From Metridium senile (Eukaryota; Cnidaria; Anthozoa; Actiniaria; Metridiidae): a stretch of DNA of 64,000 nucleotides. Location: positions 11,578,764 to 11,642,763 of the forward strand of contig OX459097.1 of assembly GCA_949775045.1 (NCBI GenBank). Reading direction: 5' to 3'. Shown piece after piece: positions 42,801 to 55,087 of the stretch. The notes under the pieces were generated by a model. That model worked only from the letters and a program-made list of their open reading frames with translations. It was not told the DNA's origin and did not search any database. A program made the translations under genes and the position numbers. Positions within the stretch are counted from its first letter, which is position 1. Every line of letters starts with the position of its first letter.

Positions 42801-45800
42801 GTGCTATTCAACGATCCTCGCAAAGTTTTGTCTTTCTTTGGACTAAAAAAAATTATGTTCATAAAAGAGACTTTCCAACTAATTTTAATATTACTTAAAA
42901 GGTATAAGTTAAATGTATTTCTTGATTTTTATAGACAATTTCACAAGTGTAGTGAGTTACGTATTTCTTCCGTATGTTAATATACGTGCTGCTAAAATCA
43001 GCGCTTCATTAGAGTTTTTCTACTCTCAATTGGCCTTTACCTAAACGAGCAGGGGACTGGGTACTAGTTTTCTAAATTAATCTAATTACAAAATTAAGCA
43101 TATCTTAGGAAAGATCACATTGAAATATACAAGGTTTCAAAGTTTGGGCACATTAGGTTAAATAGCGACAAAATGAGAGCATTTTAAATGTCCAAAGAAT
43201 TACAAAGAAATGTATGGTTTGGATGGACAGTGTAAATTTTCAAGGTTTTCAAAGACTGCCTCTAACCCAGTATTCAACCAAATTTAACCAAACTTTGGAA
43301 CCTTGTATATCTTGATGTGCTCTTTCCAATGATATGATTAATTTTGTAATTAGATTAATTTAGAAAACTAGTACCCAGTCCTCTGCTCGTTTAGGTAAAG
43401 GCCAATTCAGATTACAGATTTATTTTTCAGAAAAAGTAAAAATATATTCCCCCGAATTGATTTTGAGAATTTTTAACCCCCCGCCTCCCCCCCCCCCCCC
43501 CCCCCCCCCCCCCACCTTCTGGAAATTTAGCCCATTCTGACCCCCTCACCCCTCGGAAATTCCACGTCCCTCCGTGGGGGGGGGGGGGGGGGGGTAGTGA
43601 GTGTGAGTGAACGGTAGAGCCCCGACGGGGAGTGATGGTTATAAAATATTTATATACATATATAATAACAAATGAAAGCATATGAATGTTCTTAGTCACT
43701 CTATTTTTTTAAGTTCTATGTATAAGTTAAATATTTTGTTGTTTTACAGCACTTGATGATACTTGTGATCTATCAGCAGTTCTTGGAATTCTTTGCTCTG
43801 CAAGTGTTTTCTCCTCTGCTGTTCATAAGTTGGCAAAGGACGTCAGACAAAAAATAAGAAATGAATGGGGGCACTGCAACTTTTCTAACTGGAGTGAGAT
43901 TGAGTTTGGTAGAAGCTTCCAGTTGATGGATTCATTCCTTCGAGCTCTTTCCTTGACTCCTGCTGAAGAAAAAAGATTGACTGATGAGCTTGGGGACTGG
44001 GAAATGAAAGGTATGTAGACATTTGCATGATAGCAAAACAACCAGAAGTCATGGTTTAAATTACAGTAATACTTTTCCATAACTAATACCAGTGATTGAT
44101 TATCAGTATCAGTTTTATTCCACTATTAAACGATTAGTTACTCAGTGGGGACATATTACTACAGAGAAACAAAATTCTGTTGTAGTAGTCCATTGAAGGC
44201 TTTTCTGTCTTGCGTAGATCTTTTAGCTTGGTCTTTATTAACATTTAGCAGTTTCTCTATTTTGATCCAAGGATCTCTAACAAATTTGGCTGATGGGTTT
44301 ATGAATAGTAATTGTTTCGTCAAGTGCGAGTTCGTTCTTCTGCACACGTGTGCGATATACTTCAAATATCTTATGTATATAAAATCTCGTATTGATGAGG
44401 TTCAAACAATTCTCTCCAGATCTATGTTTCTGTATTTAAGTGCATACGTTTCTTCTCCTTCACTGTTCGTTTTTCGTTCCCATCCATTCCTTACCATTCT
44501 TCTCAGGAAACCATACCAACACGATTCTAACTTTTTCATTTCATTTTCTTTCGGTAGCTGAGCCTCAGTACAGTGAGTAAGTCTTGATCTAATACAGGAT
44601 TCAAGGAATTTTTTACGGGTTTTCATTGACACTTTGTGATCAGTCAATACGTTCTTTAGTTCATGAAATTTCCCATTTGCACTAAGCATTCTATTATCCA
44701 CAAACGATTCCTTCATGTAAAACTTCATAAAACATATGACCAAGGTACTTAAATTCTTTCACATTTACAATTTCATTCCTAGCAATTTTCAGAATACTCC
44801 TTTCATTCATAAGTTCTGTATCGTTAAATACTTGTGTCTTTGTTTTCTTAAAACTTATTTCCAGACCATACCTTAAACATGTCTTGTGAATGATTTCTAG
44901 GATTTCCTGTAGTACATTGAGATCTTTAGATAGAACTACAGCATGATCAGCATATAGAAGCCATTTAATTATTTCAGTTCCATTCAAACGTCCGGTGCTA
45001 CGTTGGTGGCATGCATTTGCTATTGTATATTTACATGGTATTCCCCAACCATCTGGGTAACGTTGATCAATTTCACGAGCAGCTATCTTTAGTACCCAAT
45101 CAAAGAACCAATTGAACACGGGAGGACTTTCCACACCACCTTGTCTAGTTCCTGCTTCAATAGGAAAGTCAGTTTTGTCTCCACATATTTTACCACGTGT
45201 TCCATCGTACAGTAACCACAGAATATCAATTAACTTCTTACAACCAGTTCTAGCTACCAGGACTTCATACAAAATGTGTCTAGGAACTTTATCAAATGCA
45301 GCTGTTAAATCAATGTATAGTGCGACTATACGACCATGTGTATTTCTCAATACCTGACTAAGCATAAATACTCCGTCAGTTGTAGATCTGTCACTTCTGA
45401 AACCAAACTGTGCTTTTGAAATATTTCCCTCGTAACTTTCCTTCAGTCGCGTGACAACTATCTTTGACAGAATTTTAGAGATATTAGAACCAACTGACAC
45501 TGCACGGTAGTTTCCAGCTTGTTGTTTACTTCCTTTCTTATGCAGACAGGAGATCGACAGTTTCAACCAATCAGCTGGAATCTTCATTGAAAACCAGATG
45601 CTTTGAAGTAGAAGCCAGATGGCAGTGATTAGATGTTGAGAGTAAGCTCCATACTTCAATGCTTCAGTTGGTACTCTGTCAGTGCCATAACTTTTGCCGT
45701 TGTTAAAACTCTTAAGTGCAAATTGAATTTCCTCTTTGCCAGGTGGATCCGAGTTAATCACAGGTTTGTGATCATCAAATAATTCAGGATAGCGTTCAGG

Positions 45801-48800
45801 ATGCACAAGCTCATCGGGCATTTCGATGTCATCTCTCTTCTTAAAATGTCTTTCAAAGTGACTTGTCAGAGTGGAAGGTTTTATTTCCAGACCTTTGCGT
45901 GTGTTTGATATCATGCAATAACGTTTTGCAAGAGCAAACTCACGCTCAACTTTCCGTGCATTACTCGCATCATTCAGTTCGTTCGCCTTTTTTTCATAAA
46001 ATTCATTCTTAAGCTTTAACTTCAGCTTCTTAATCTTGTCACGTTGTTCTTTAGAGTTATCAGAAGTTTCAATGAGGTGAAGAAGTTCACTGGATTCCCA
46101 AGGTCTTTTAAATTCTTTCTCGTTTTGCACCATAGGGACCTCACTGTTTGGGTGACCAAAGATAAAATCCAAGATGTGCTAAGACGACGAGTTGAGAATT
46201 TTGGATTTTGAGATACCCTTATATGAACCAAGATTTTCATTAGCCTGGTCATTTTTGAGACTCCTTGCTGCTTAAAATCGAGCAAAAAGCGCCATGTTGC
46301 AATGGCCAAAAAAAACCATTTATATTTGTTATGTAATGCTGTGCATATATAGCGCATTTCGCAAACGTCTTAATGCACTTGACAAATACTATCATGTATA
46401 CGGACAGCTATTTAATCATGAGGAGTTGGTAGTTAGTATGTATTAGTACGAGCACAAGTAATTGTAATTGTATTATAATGTCAATTTTGTATTCTTACTA
46501 AGTAATAATTTGTTCTTATTATAGGAATGCAACTCTGTCTTGGGACCATTGTTGATTCAGACCTTGTAAAGTTGATCGAACACGAAGTATCAGCGTTATC
46601 AAGACAAGTTGACTTGCTTGAAGTAAACCAGCAAGATGAAGCTCAGAGAGTTGCCAATGCCTTGAAATCAGTAACGGATTCTATCGATGAATTCAAGGAA
46701 AGCATAAACAAAGCCATTAAATCGCTTGAGTCTTCTCATGAAAATCTTAACCAAAGAGTCAACGAAATAAGTGAAAATACCTCTGAAATTTCCAAAGACG
46801 TGCAAACTTTGCAAGTGGGCCAACAGCAGCTGAGAGATGATGTTTCAAGTACCAAAGAAGAACTTACAAAAAGGGTTGATCAAGTAGAAGAAAACCTTGG
46901 TAAACGTGTTGAAGTTCTAGAGAGGGCCATAGAAAACAAGAGTACTATGACAATTAGCGATACCTTCCAGGCACCTAATCGAGTCCCTTCTTTTTACGGA
47001 CGTACCAAAGAGCTGGAGAGTCTTGAGCTGCCACTTAAGGCTGAAAGAAGTTCATGCATCATGTCATCTATATCTGGCCTAGGGGGAATTGGAAAGACAT
47101 CTCTTGCCATTGAACACGTTTGGAAAACCAAAGAATGCTACAAGGGTGGTGTTTTCTGGCTGTCTGGTGAAAGTGTCAGCCATTTTCAAAATTCCATAAG
47201 TGAAATGGCCAGGCAGGTAGGAACCTTTGACGAAGATTTCAACCAGATGTTGTCAAAAACTTTGCATTGGCTTCAGGTCCGAAAAGAATTTTGGTGCATT
47301 GTTGTTGATAATCTTGATGAATTTGGCCTGAAAGATTCCACTGAAATGATGAAATTACTGTGTGGGCATTGGAAGAGAAGCACTGCAGGTCATATCATTG
47401 TCACTACAAGGCGAGAGATAAAACAGATACAAGAAGATATCCCTGATCTTTCAAGTGAGAATTGCATTGAATTGAGCAGTCTTTCAGAGCAAGAAAGTGT
47501 GCAGTTTCTTAAAATAAGAACTGGTAAACCTGTGGATAGCGATAGTGACAAAACACTGCAAGAGATATCGGCGGAACTGGGTTATCTCCCATTGGCTCTC
47601 GATCAAGCTGCAGCCTATATCAAATGCACTGAGATTAAGTTCTCGCAGTATTTAGAACAGTACAAGAAACAAAAACTCAATACACTCAAAAGATACAAGT
47701 CTCACTATCCAGCACAAGACACTTCCAAGGAACGAATTGCAGTTCACACAACTTGGCAGTTGAATTTTGACTATGTGATTCGTCAGTCTGAAGATTATGG
47801 TATTGGACAAGCAGCATCCTTAGTAATGGAGGTGTCTGCTTTTTTGTCTGCCGATGATATTCCATTGGAGATAATTAACGAAGGTCTGCCACAAGTGGAA
47901 CATGAAGACCTACACGATTGTCTGTCATCTCCAGTGGGTGTAACTGACATAATTAGTATCTTAACACAATTTTCACTGTTCCAGAAATTTACTGACAAGT
48001 CCTTGAGTGTCCACCGACTTGTTCAAGAAGTTATCAGAAGCAAAATCTCTAAGGATCGTCGCATGAATGTCCTTCAGTGTGCTAGTAGAATGCTTCATCG
48101 TGCGTTTGCCAATACAAATTCACCTGAGAACATCTGCAAGGGCTTTCAGGGCGACTCTGTATTTATTGAAGAAAATCTTCCATCATTGTATCTCTGGGGT
48201 AAGCTTGGAGCACATGCAGATGTTTTGCAAAGTCATTTGATCGATGTTTGCAAGAATAACGATTCGCTCCGTCAAAACTTGATTTACACGGAAGAAACAG
48301 CTTTCCTTCTGAATGAAGCGTCATTGTATCTGAGTGTTTGTCGACAGAAAGTGAAAGCACAAGATTTACAAGAAACAAAGTTGAAAATCCTAACTACGCT
48401 GGAAATATCTGAAGAAAAACTATCCCAACTTCAATATTTTGATATCCCACTCAAAAATGTTGAATTCAAGCTAATATCTCACTGTATGGGCCATCAAGAG
48501 CAGTTGCAATCGCCAGAAAGCAGTGTCCAAGAAATTGAAGAAAGCATTAAAAGAGCAGATGAATGGAGGGAAAAAGGGAATTCAGCGTATCAATGCCAAG
48601 AGTATCAGCAGGCTATCGACTGCTACAGCGTTGCATTGAAGTGGTTTGGTAATGATTGCCTGTCGCTGTGTGATCGGGCTTTGTGTTATTTAAAAAAGAG
48701 TGAAGCCGAGAAAGCCCTTGAAGATTGTGAGAGTTGTCTAAAGATAGAGAAGCATAATGAGAAGGCTTTGAGACGTAAAGCATGGGCTTTATATGAGATG

Positions 48801-50624
48801 TCTAAAGAACAAAAACACTTCTGTGGAAGGGCAATAGCAACGGCTGCTCTTGCTGCCCATGTCGACTCAACAGCTTTAAAGGAAAGAAAGTTCAAATCAA
48901 TGTTTCCAAATCTGTCCTACATAGAAATAATTAACTCTGCCGAACTGGCTGCCCACTTTCTTTATCTAGAACCAGACACAACCTTCCTCCTTCACGAAGG
49001 ACACTATGATTTACAGGGCGCGATTCTGGACAAAAATGTTCAGTTCGTTAAAATTGATGGTGATGTTACTTTGAAATTTGGAGAAAGTGTTCAATTGTTT
49101 CAATCACACCTTTATGCTGAAGGCATATGCTTCCCTAAAGGAAGTGAGACAATAGATTGTCTATTGGGTGGTTCGATCACAATGCTCAAATGCCAAATTT
49201 CAAGTGGTGCAAGAAGCTGTGAAGATTTTCCAGAATGTAACGGTGGGGATGGTTGCATAGCTGCATTGTATCCTGGCCGTGAAACCTGTGATCGCACTGG
49301 GAAGTTCGGGGAAAACTTAAATTCAGGAGTAACAGGTTTTCCAGGAATTATAATTTTAGACGGCTGCTCTGGCTATTTTGAAAATTGTGAGATTGCAGAA
49401 TGTGGAGGTGGAGGATTACTTTGCCAAGGCAAAGATTCCAAACTATACGTTAAGTCTTGCAAAGTTCATAACAATCACCAAGCTGGACTAGAAGCAAGAG
49501 AGGGGGGTCGACTGGAAGCTATTGACAATGACATCTATTCCAATGGGTTTCATGGAATATTGATAGGCCCTGCTGCAGCCTCTTGTGACATTTTTCAAAA
49601 CAGAATCTACGAAAACAAGAAGGAAGGTATAATGGTTTGTATGTCATTAGATGCAAAGGTTAACATACGTAAAAATCGTATCTACCACAATCTACCGTTC
49701 GGAATTTCATTAGACAGATGCATAGTGGAAATAAAACAGAATGACATTTTCGACAACGGATTCTACGGAATTCTCGCAAAGAGTTTAACAACGGCTGCCA
49801 TAGAAAACAATGACATTTACAGTAATAAATGCGGTGGCATTCACATGGGAATCAACTTCTCCGGACGTGTCACTATCGCGGCTAACACTGTCAGAAATCA
49901 CAGTGGTCCATGGTTGCTCAAACAAGACGTAAATGAGTCTGTTAATAGGGAACACCAAAGCCATGAGAGAGATCCGAATTTGTCTTTAATAGAAGGTGAA
50001 ACCCGAATCTACTCGAATCCTCCAATAGAGAAAGAAGATAATGTCATAAAGAATAACAAAGAGGGATGTTTTCACCCACACAAAAAAATGGAGCTAATAC
50101 AAAATGAGTGTGCATTCTGTCGTGATACCAGAAATCTCCAAAAATGTTCTCGCTGTAACATAGCCTCGTACTGCAGCTCTTCTTGCCAAGCGAACCACTG
50201 GGAAAAACACAGACGGTTGTGTTCCACACTATCAGAAAACTATTTTGTTAAGGTGGATTTCTCTCCATTCGTTCTAGAAGATGGTACTACAATAGTGTTT
50301 CGGACGTTTGGGCCTCACCTTAAAGGCATTGGAGAGGGCCCAAAACCAAATCCAAAGAGCAAGACAAGATTTATTGTCAAAATACAGACCCAGACTCTGA
50401 ATTGCCATCCTCTCCAACTACTGACCTTATATGATAAAAGCACAAGTATTGACGGTGAAATACAGAGCCCAGAAATCTTCCACATAATTATGGAATGTGG
50501 TGTTCTGGGAAAAATGTCTGTATTTACAAGTAAAAAGGCATTCTTTTATGCATCATTTGTGGACGGAAATCCCAAAAAACTGAAAATTGACTTGACACAT
50601 CTAGCGGACTTCCAAGAGTGGTAA
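39845..50624 (+). CDS. N2: NLR-like HEPN/NB-ARC/TPR/beta-helix/MYND gene with a frameshifted exon 2
   Basis: A paralogue of N1 with the same four exons: 39845-39932, 40757-41070, 43750-44010 and 46525-50624. Exon 2 lacks 16 bases present in N1 (just after TGGCTTGTGGTA), so translation from exon 1 meets a stop soon after. An ATG at 40797 in exon 2 (AAGATGG context) reads the conserved frame through exons 2-4 for a deduced 1544 aa, missing only the Pro-rich leader and the first residues of HEPN. The R-x4-H motif (RNEWGHCNF), P-loop GLGGIGKTS, TTRR, TPR, beta-helix and all MYND Cys/His residues are intact. The first 2 kb of exon 4 aligns with N1 without indels; differences concentrate in the beta-helix and tail. 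Intron 1 has a short 12-bp minisatellite, intron 3 a LINE. Probably functional from the internal ATG, but it could be an early pseudogene. Confidence 0.8.
39976..40375 (+). repeat. 12-bp minisatellite in intron 1 of N2
   Basis: About 33 units of the same GTGTTTTGGAAG family as in N1, with insertions such as GTACTTTTGGAA. Its position relative to exon 1 is the same, so the array predates the duplication and expanded or shrank afterwards. Confidence 0.9.
40525..40640 (-). mobile_element. LINE 3' end with (CAA)n tail
   Basis: A run of AAC/CAA triplets is followed by GTTTTTATTGCACCTAG and CAATTTACAAATAG. This repeat-tail layout resembles 52421-52966. Present in intron 1 of N2 and absent at the same place in N1, so inserted after the duplication or lost from N1. 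Confidence 0.45.
41241..42190. repeat. Tandem-repeat-rich insertion in intron 2 of N2
   Basis: A G-rich end (GAAGTTGGGGGAGGGG) leads into two direct copies of a roughly 130-bp segment (about 41470-41600 and 41715-41850; GACTTTGCTCAGTTAA, CACACCGAGGTCGACTT). Around them are many copies of a motif of about 33 bp (TCTCGGATTTTCGTGTTTTT). Missing from N1's intron 2. No gene is seen. Confidence 0.65.
42342..42476. mobile_element. MITE with TAGAGTACAAA ends
   Basis: TAGAGTACAAACACTAAAAG and its inverse (ending 42476) enclose a 90-bp core with further inverted matches (GTGCAACA...). Non-coding. Confidence 0.7.
43028..43407. mobile_element. Palindromic MITE with AATTGGCCTTTACCTAAACG ends
   Basis: The arms read CTAAACGAGCAGGGGACTGG... 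and back as CCAGTCCTCTGCTCGTTTAG, with internal inverted blocks. Half-copies with a changed end lie at about 25925-25990 and 62060-62125. Confidence 0.7.
43595..43668 (+). mobile_element. Truncated SINE 3' end
   Basis: It matches the last part of the SINE at 17292-17561 (GTGAGTGTGAGTGAAC, TAGAGCCC, GGGGAGTGATGGTTATAAAA) but lacks the tRNA-like head, which is replaced by a poly-G tract. Orthologous intron position in N2. Confidence 0.65.
44101..46151 (-). mobile_element. 5'-truncated non-LTR retrotransposon (LINE) in intron 3 of N2
   Basis: N1's intron reads through AGTGATTGATTGGTTGACC, while N2 carries 2 kb in the middle of that word, so the insertion is defined by an empty site. The 3' end lies at the left, next to ATCAGTATCAGTTTTATTCC. 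It codes for a reverse transcriptase (next entry) but shows no endonuclease domain. It is opposite in sense to N2. Confidence 0.85.
44402..46151 (-). pseudogene. LINE reverse transcriptase, active-site mutant and frameshifted
   Basis: The long frame shows reverse-transcriptase blocks in order: NYRAVSVGSNISKILSK, AQFGFRSDRSTTD, ALYIDLTAAFDKVPRH (first catalytic Asp), EAGTRQGGVESP, then LLYADHAVVL where the standard is YADD. The second catalytic Asp is His (GAT CAT, near 44943-44956), which should abolish polymerase activity. After KEFKYLGHMFYE a shift near 44720 moves the rest (KVSMKTRKKFLESCIRSRL...) into another frame. The apparent start Met at 46172 lies in host intron sequence, so the true start is lost. 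The clade is not clear. Confidence 0.85.
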
Positions 50625-50735
50625 AATGCCAGTGAGAGAAAGTCAACACCATAGAACTTAAAAGGATTCTTTTTACCAGAATCAAGACAACTAACAAAAT
50701 ACTTAGCACACCTGGCGCGTCAGCCAAACAGCACC

Positions 50736-53700
50736 TTAAGAGGGATTTGCCCATAGGGTCGCCTATGACTTGCAAAATGTTTTTTTGTCAAATCCCTTAA
50801 AATCGGCATGTAGAACCAGTTTCGAACGCTGAATCCATTGCTATAAGTTTTAGCTCGATCAGATAAATACTTAAGGCGCACGGCGCCAAAATGTGAAATT
50901 TGACGTCATTTCCGGTTTTCGAAGGTCGATTGAGTGCACTACAAAAAGTGTCAAATATCACAAGATTGAGAACATATTTTACCAAACAAATTTGCCAGCT
51001 CAAAAGTACGTACAGTAGCGACTATTCAGAGCTTTTTTTCTTCGAAGAAAGATGAAAACTGAATATTTTATAGATTTTTCAATTATTTTCAAGTTTTTAC
51101 TCGATTTTAAGTACATCATATTAAAACCTCTGTATCGCCAATGGTACACGACCTAGCTCAAAGATATTGTACATGAGGAAAGAGGGATACCCATAGCTTA
51201 GTTTTGTCAAATAAAATTTTTGGGCAAATTATAAACACAGCTTGGGGAGCGATGAATGTTGACCCCAATTTCAGTCATATTTGACCTCAATTTACTACGC
51301 GATATGTGTACATTGAACGATTAAACTTACCGAAATCATGCCTCTATCCCCTGTAATTCACAAACAAACATCTCCTTGCCATAATACAATACTTTATTCA
51401 TGATTTGAGCGGGTACATTCCGAGGAAATGTCTTGAGAGAAGCTTGGAACCAGTTGAATTGAGTACGATCATTATGCCAACCGAAGCCAAGGTATTAGCT
51501 ATCATTCTTTTGAAGTCAAAATATTAAAACTACCAGCTGTATCCGAGCTTTATGTTTTACCTGACCTTAGTACGTGAACTTCAGAGTGAAATACTGTTAT
51601 AAGCGTAGAGTATTTCACCGCCATTTGACTATTAGACACGATCGATGATACAACTAAAGGCTTTCAGACAAACATACAACCGTGAAAGAATGCGTGACAT
51701 GAACACAGGAACCCCAAAGCGGCCTGATTATAACGCAATACTGAGAAATTGAGACAAATATTTATCTTTAATACTATATTCGCATTTGTTTACATGGTTG
51801 TACCTGTCTTTGTAAATACTACAGTAATTCTGTTGTAACTAACAGAAACACAAAACTTATATACCTGGTACTGGATATTATATATACGTCTTATTCGTGT
51901 CATAATGTACTGCGGCTAATCTGTAATCGGTAATCTAACCCAACCGTATCAAACAGAGAAAAAGCGCACAACAAAACTGTATTAAAGAAAGAAAACGGGA
52001 AAAGAAACAATAAAAATAAATGCTGAAAGAAAGAAAATAGAAAATGGAATGAAAATGATAAAAAATGCTGAAAAAAAGAAAATGGGAATATAAATAATGG
52101 AAACAGAAAGGGCGAAAGAAAGAAAATAGAAAATGGGAATAGAAAGAATGAAAAAATGAAGAAAATTGAAAATAATTATATAAATAATGAATACCATATC
52201 GTTGCAATACAGTTTTGTTGTGCGCTTTTTCTCTGTTTGATACGGTTGGGTTAGATTACCGATGACAGATTAGCCGCAGTACATTATGACACGAATAAGT
52301 CGTATATATAATATCCAGTACCAGGTATATAAGTCTTGTGTTTCTGTTAGTTACAACAGAATTACTGTAGTATTTACAAAGACAGGTACAACCATGTAAA
52401 CAAATGCGAATATAGTATTAAACAACAACAACAACAACAATCGTTTATTCAGTACCAATAATTAAATAAGAAAGAATTACAATTATATTTAAAGACTTAA
52501 ATAAGTGGTACAAGCTGTCTACAATAACCACAAGGGCTAACCTAGGTAGATAGTTTTTTAGAAAAATATATAATGGTTATATAGGTCTATATAAAATTAA
52601 AAGTTATGGTTAATGCAATTGGTAGTGAGAAAAAAAATAGTATATAGTAATAGAAAAAAAAGAAAATGAAAGAAAAAAAGGATAAGGATAAGGATGGTTC
52701 AAACTTTAAAGATATGACTTATAGAAATATGAATAATATCAGCTAGAGTATGAGCGGAGTAATTCATCACTCAGCCTCTCTTTAAATTTATTTCTATTTT
52801 TTTGTTTTTTTTTAGAGTTTCATCAATTGAATTCCAGCATTTTGCTCCCGAATATCTTATATTAAATTTACCAAAATTAGTTCTTACTTTTGGAAGCGAA
52901 AAGGAACACTTGGAAGCCAATCTAGTATTATAGTTATGTTTTTGTTTCACTTGGGTAAAAAAAAAAATATTTGTCTCAATTTCTCAGTATTGCGTTATAA
53001 TCAGGCCGCTTTGGGGTTCCTGTGTTCATGTCACGCATTCTTTCGCGGTTGTATGTTTGTCTGAAAGCCTTTATCATCGATCGTGTCTAATAGTCAAATG
53101 GCGGTGAAATACTCTACGCTTATAACAGTATTTCACTCTGAAGTTCACGTACTAAGGTCAGGTAAAACATAAAGCTCGGATACAGCTGGTAGTTTTAATA
53201 TTTTGACTTCAAAAGAATGATAGCTAATACCTTGGCTTCGGTTGGCATAATGATCGTACTCAATTCAACTGGTTCCAAGCTTCTCTCAAGACATTTCCTC
53301 GGAATGTACCCGCTCAAATCATGAATAAAGTATTGTATTATGGCAAGGAGATGTTTGTTTGTGAATTACAGGGGATAGAGGCATGATTTCGGTAAGTTTA
53401 ATCGTTCAATGTACACATATCGCGTAGTAAATTGAGGTCAAATATGACTGAAATTGGGGTCAACATTCATCGCTCCCCAAGCTGTGTTTATGATTTGCCC
53501 CAAAATTTTATTTGACAAAACTAAGCTATGGGTATCCCTCTTTCCTCATGTACAATATCTTTGAGCTAGGTCGTGTACCATTGGCGATACAGAGGTTTTA
53601 ATATGATGTACTTAAAATCGAGTAAAAACTTGAAAATAATTGAAAAATCTATAAAATATTCAGTTTTCATCTTTCTTCGAAGAAAAAAAGCTCCGAATAG

Positions 53701-53986
53701 TCGCTACTGTACGTACTTTTGAGCTGGCAAATTTGTTTGGTAAAATATGTTCTCAATCTTGTGATATTTGACACTTTTTGTAGTGCACTCAATCGACCTT
53801 CGAAAACCGAAAATGACGTCAAATTTCACATTTTGGCGCCGTGCGCCTTAAGTATTTATCTGATCGAGCTAAAACTTAAAGCAATGGATTCAGCGTTCGA
53901 AACTGGTTCTACATGCCGATTTTAAGGGATTTGACAAAAAATCATTTTGCAAGTCATAGGCGACCCTATGGGCAAATCCCTCTTAA
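50736..53986. mobile_element. Giant fold-back transposon, about 1.24-kb inverted arms, TTAA target
   Basis: TTAA|GAGGGATTTGCCC at the left and GGGCAAATCCCTC|TTAA at the right bound the element. The left arm (about 50740-51985) and right arm (about 52203-53982) are inverted copies with very few mismatches, apart from an inserted segment (52421-52966). A purine-rich spacer of about 220 bp lies between. TTAA duplication is typical of piggyBac and Kolobok elements; no transposase is encoded, so it is non-autonomous. Removing it restores a reading frame. Confidence 0.85.
52421..52966 (-). mobile_element. LINE 3' fragment with (CAA)n tail inside the fold-back right arm
   Basis: The left arm reads directly through this point (GATAAATATTTGTCTC region, about 51775), while the right arm is interrupted by CAACAACAACAACAACAA, then AT-rich sequence to about 52966. 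The opposite arm acts as the empty site. No intact frame. Confidence 0.7.
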
Positions 53987-54502
53987 CAAAGAAGCTCCTC
54001 TTTAGCAACAACTGTAACATCAAGAGAGGAAGTCCAATCATAACACTGGAACAGCAAGTACTAAAGAACATTAACATGAACGCTGATGCATTCTATAAAC
54101 ACTCATTAAAAAGAACCTTGGATATGGTTGGCTGAAGCCAAATAATTAATAACAAAACCCCTAATTAATTCCAGTTTTCAATAAGTCTGTCCCGTAGAAT
54201 ATATGGGAATCAGTTCAGGTCATTTCCGGGTTCATTTCTGGTCCTGGGATCACTTTGGGTACAATAACAACAGTTTTGGGAAACACTTTGGGTCATGGGA
54301 TCACTTCAGGTCCTGTACAATTTACTCATGTCTTATTTTAAGCCGAAAGTGTGACTCGCTGAAGCACATAGTTAGTTACAAGCACACCTCATTAGTGTGT
54401 TATTAGAACGTTTATGTTTAGCCCACTTTCAACATGCAAATGAATATATTTGTAAAATATGTCATACTCTAAAACAGTGTAAATCATCAACTCTGTGAAT
54501 AG

Positions 54503-54744
54503 CGCAGCGCATTAATGACGTCACAAAAATGGAGACAAATGCCTAACTCGGACAAACAAACTTTTATTTAACTTTCCGCAGACTTTTTTCAATGCCGATT
54601 GAAGCAAATCTTTGTTTAATCACGTTGTTATTCTAATTTCAGCAGGAAATGATAAGATCGGTTCATATATTGCTCAAAACGGTAAATCTGAACACAATGT
54701 TTGTCCGAGTCTTGGAGCTATTTTTAGCATTAATGCGCTGCAGT
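54503..54744. mobile_element. MITE with GCGCAGCGCATTAATG ends
   Basis: Inverted ends (GCAGCGCATTAATG and CATTAATGCGCTGC) and internal matches (ACTCGGACAAAC and GTTTGTCCGAGT). The uninterrupted sequence is visible at about 26800-26830 and 62915-62945 (AGTGAATAG..TTGAATAAAAATAAC). Confidence 0.75.
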
Positions 54745-54859
54745 ACTGAATAAAAACAACCAATTCGTAAAAACAAGATATATTGATAAATTTAGACTTG
54801 GCCTTTTTGTTGTTTATTTGTATAAAGTAAATAATGTTCTCATGAATGACATCCTAGTC

Positions 54860-55087
54860 TACAATCTTGGACAAAAAAAGTTGACAAATATTTCAAAAGG
54901 GATCATTATGGGGTGCTTACCACCCCCATTCCCCCCGGGTCAATGATGATATGACTGGGTTTGAAAATGCTTCAGCATTCATGCAACATTGATTTTGTGT
55001 GGAGGATCAATTGTTAGACAAAAATAAGCTTGTGTGCAGTTTTTACTCAAAAAACACATTTTGTCAACGTTTTGTCCAAGACTGTAA
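54860..55087. mobile_element. MITE with TACAATCTTGGACAAAA ends
   Basis: Left TACAATCTTGGACAAAAAAA and right TTTTGTCCAAGACTGTA form the inverted ends. The non-coding core includes short C/G runs. Confidence 0.6.

Larger units (their letters stand above)
50679..54135 (+). pseudogene. Unidentified coding fragment split by a fold-back transposon
   Basis: The frame from about 50679 (ESRQLTKYLAHLARQ) to 50739 continues at 53987 (TKKLLFSNNCNIKRG...) if the intervening element and one TTAA are removed. It ends ...FYKHSLKRTLDMVG and stop at 54135, about 70 residues in all. Before it is a TTCTTTTTACCAG acceptor-like stretch at the point where N1 and N2 flanks diverge. The sequence is basic and helical and matches no family I recognise. 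It may be the tail of a multi-copy or transposon gene. Confidence 0.4.

Noticed and set aside
50797..53925. A pair of mirrored 68-codon frames (MSWQICLVKYVLN...) in the arms of the fold-back element
   Set aside because: They are the same arm sequence read on opposite strands. They match no known family, and arm identity is explained by the inverted repeat.
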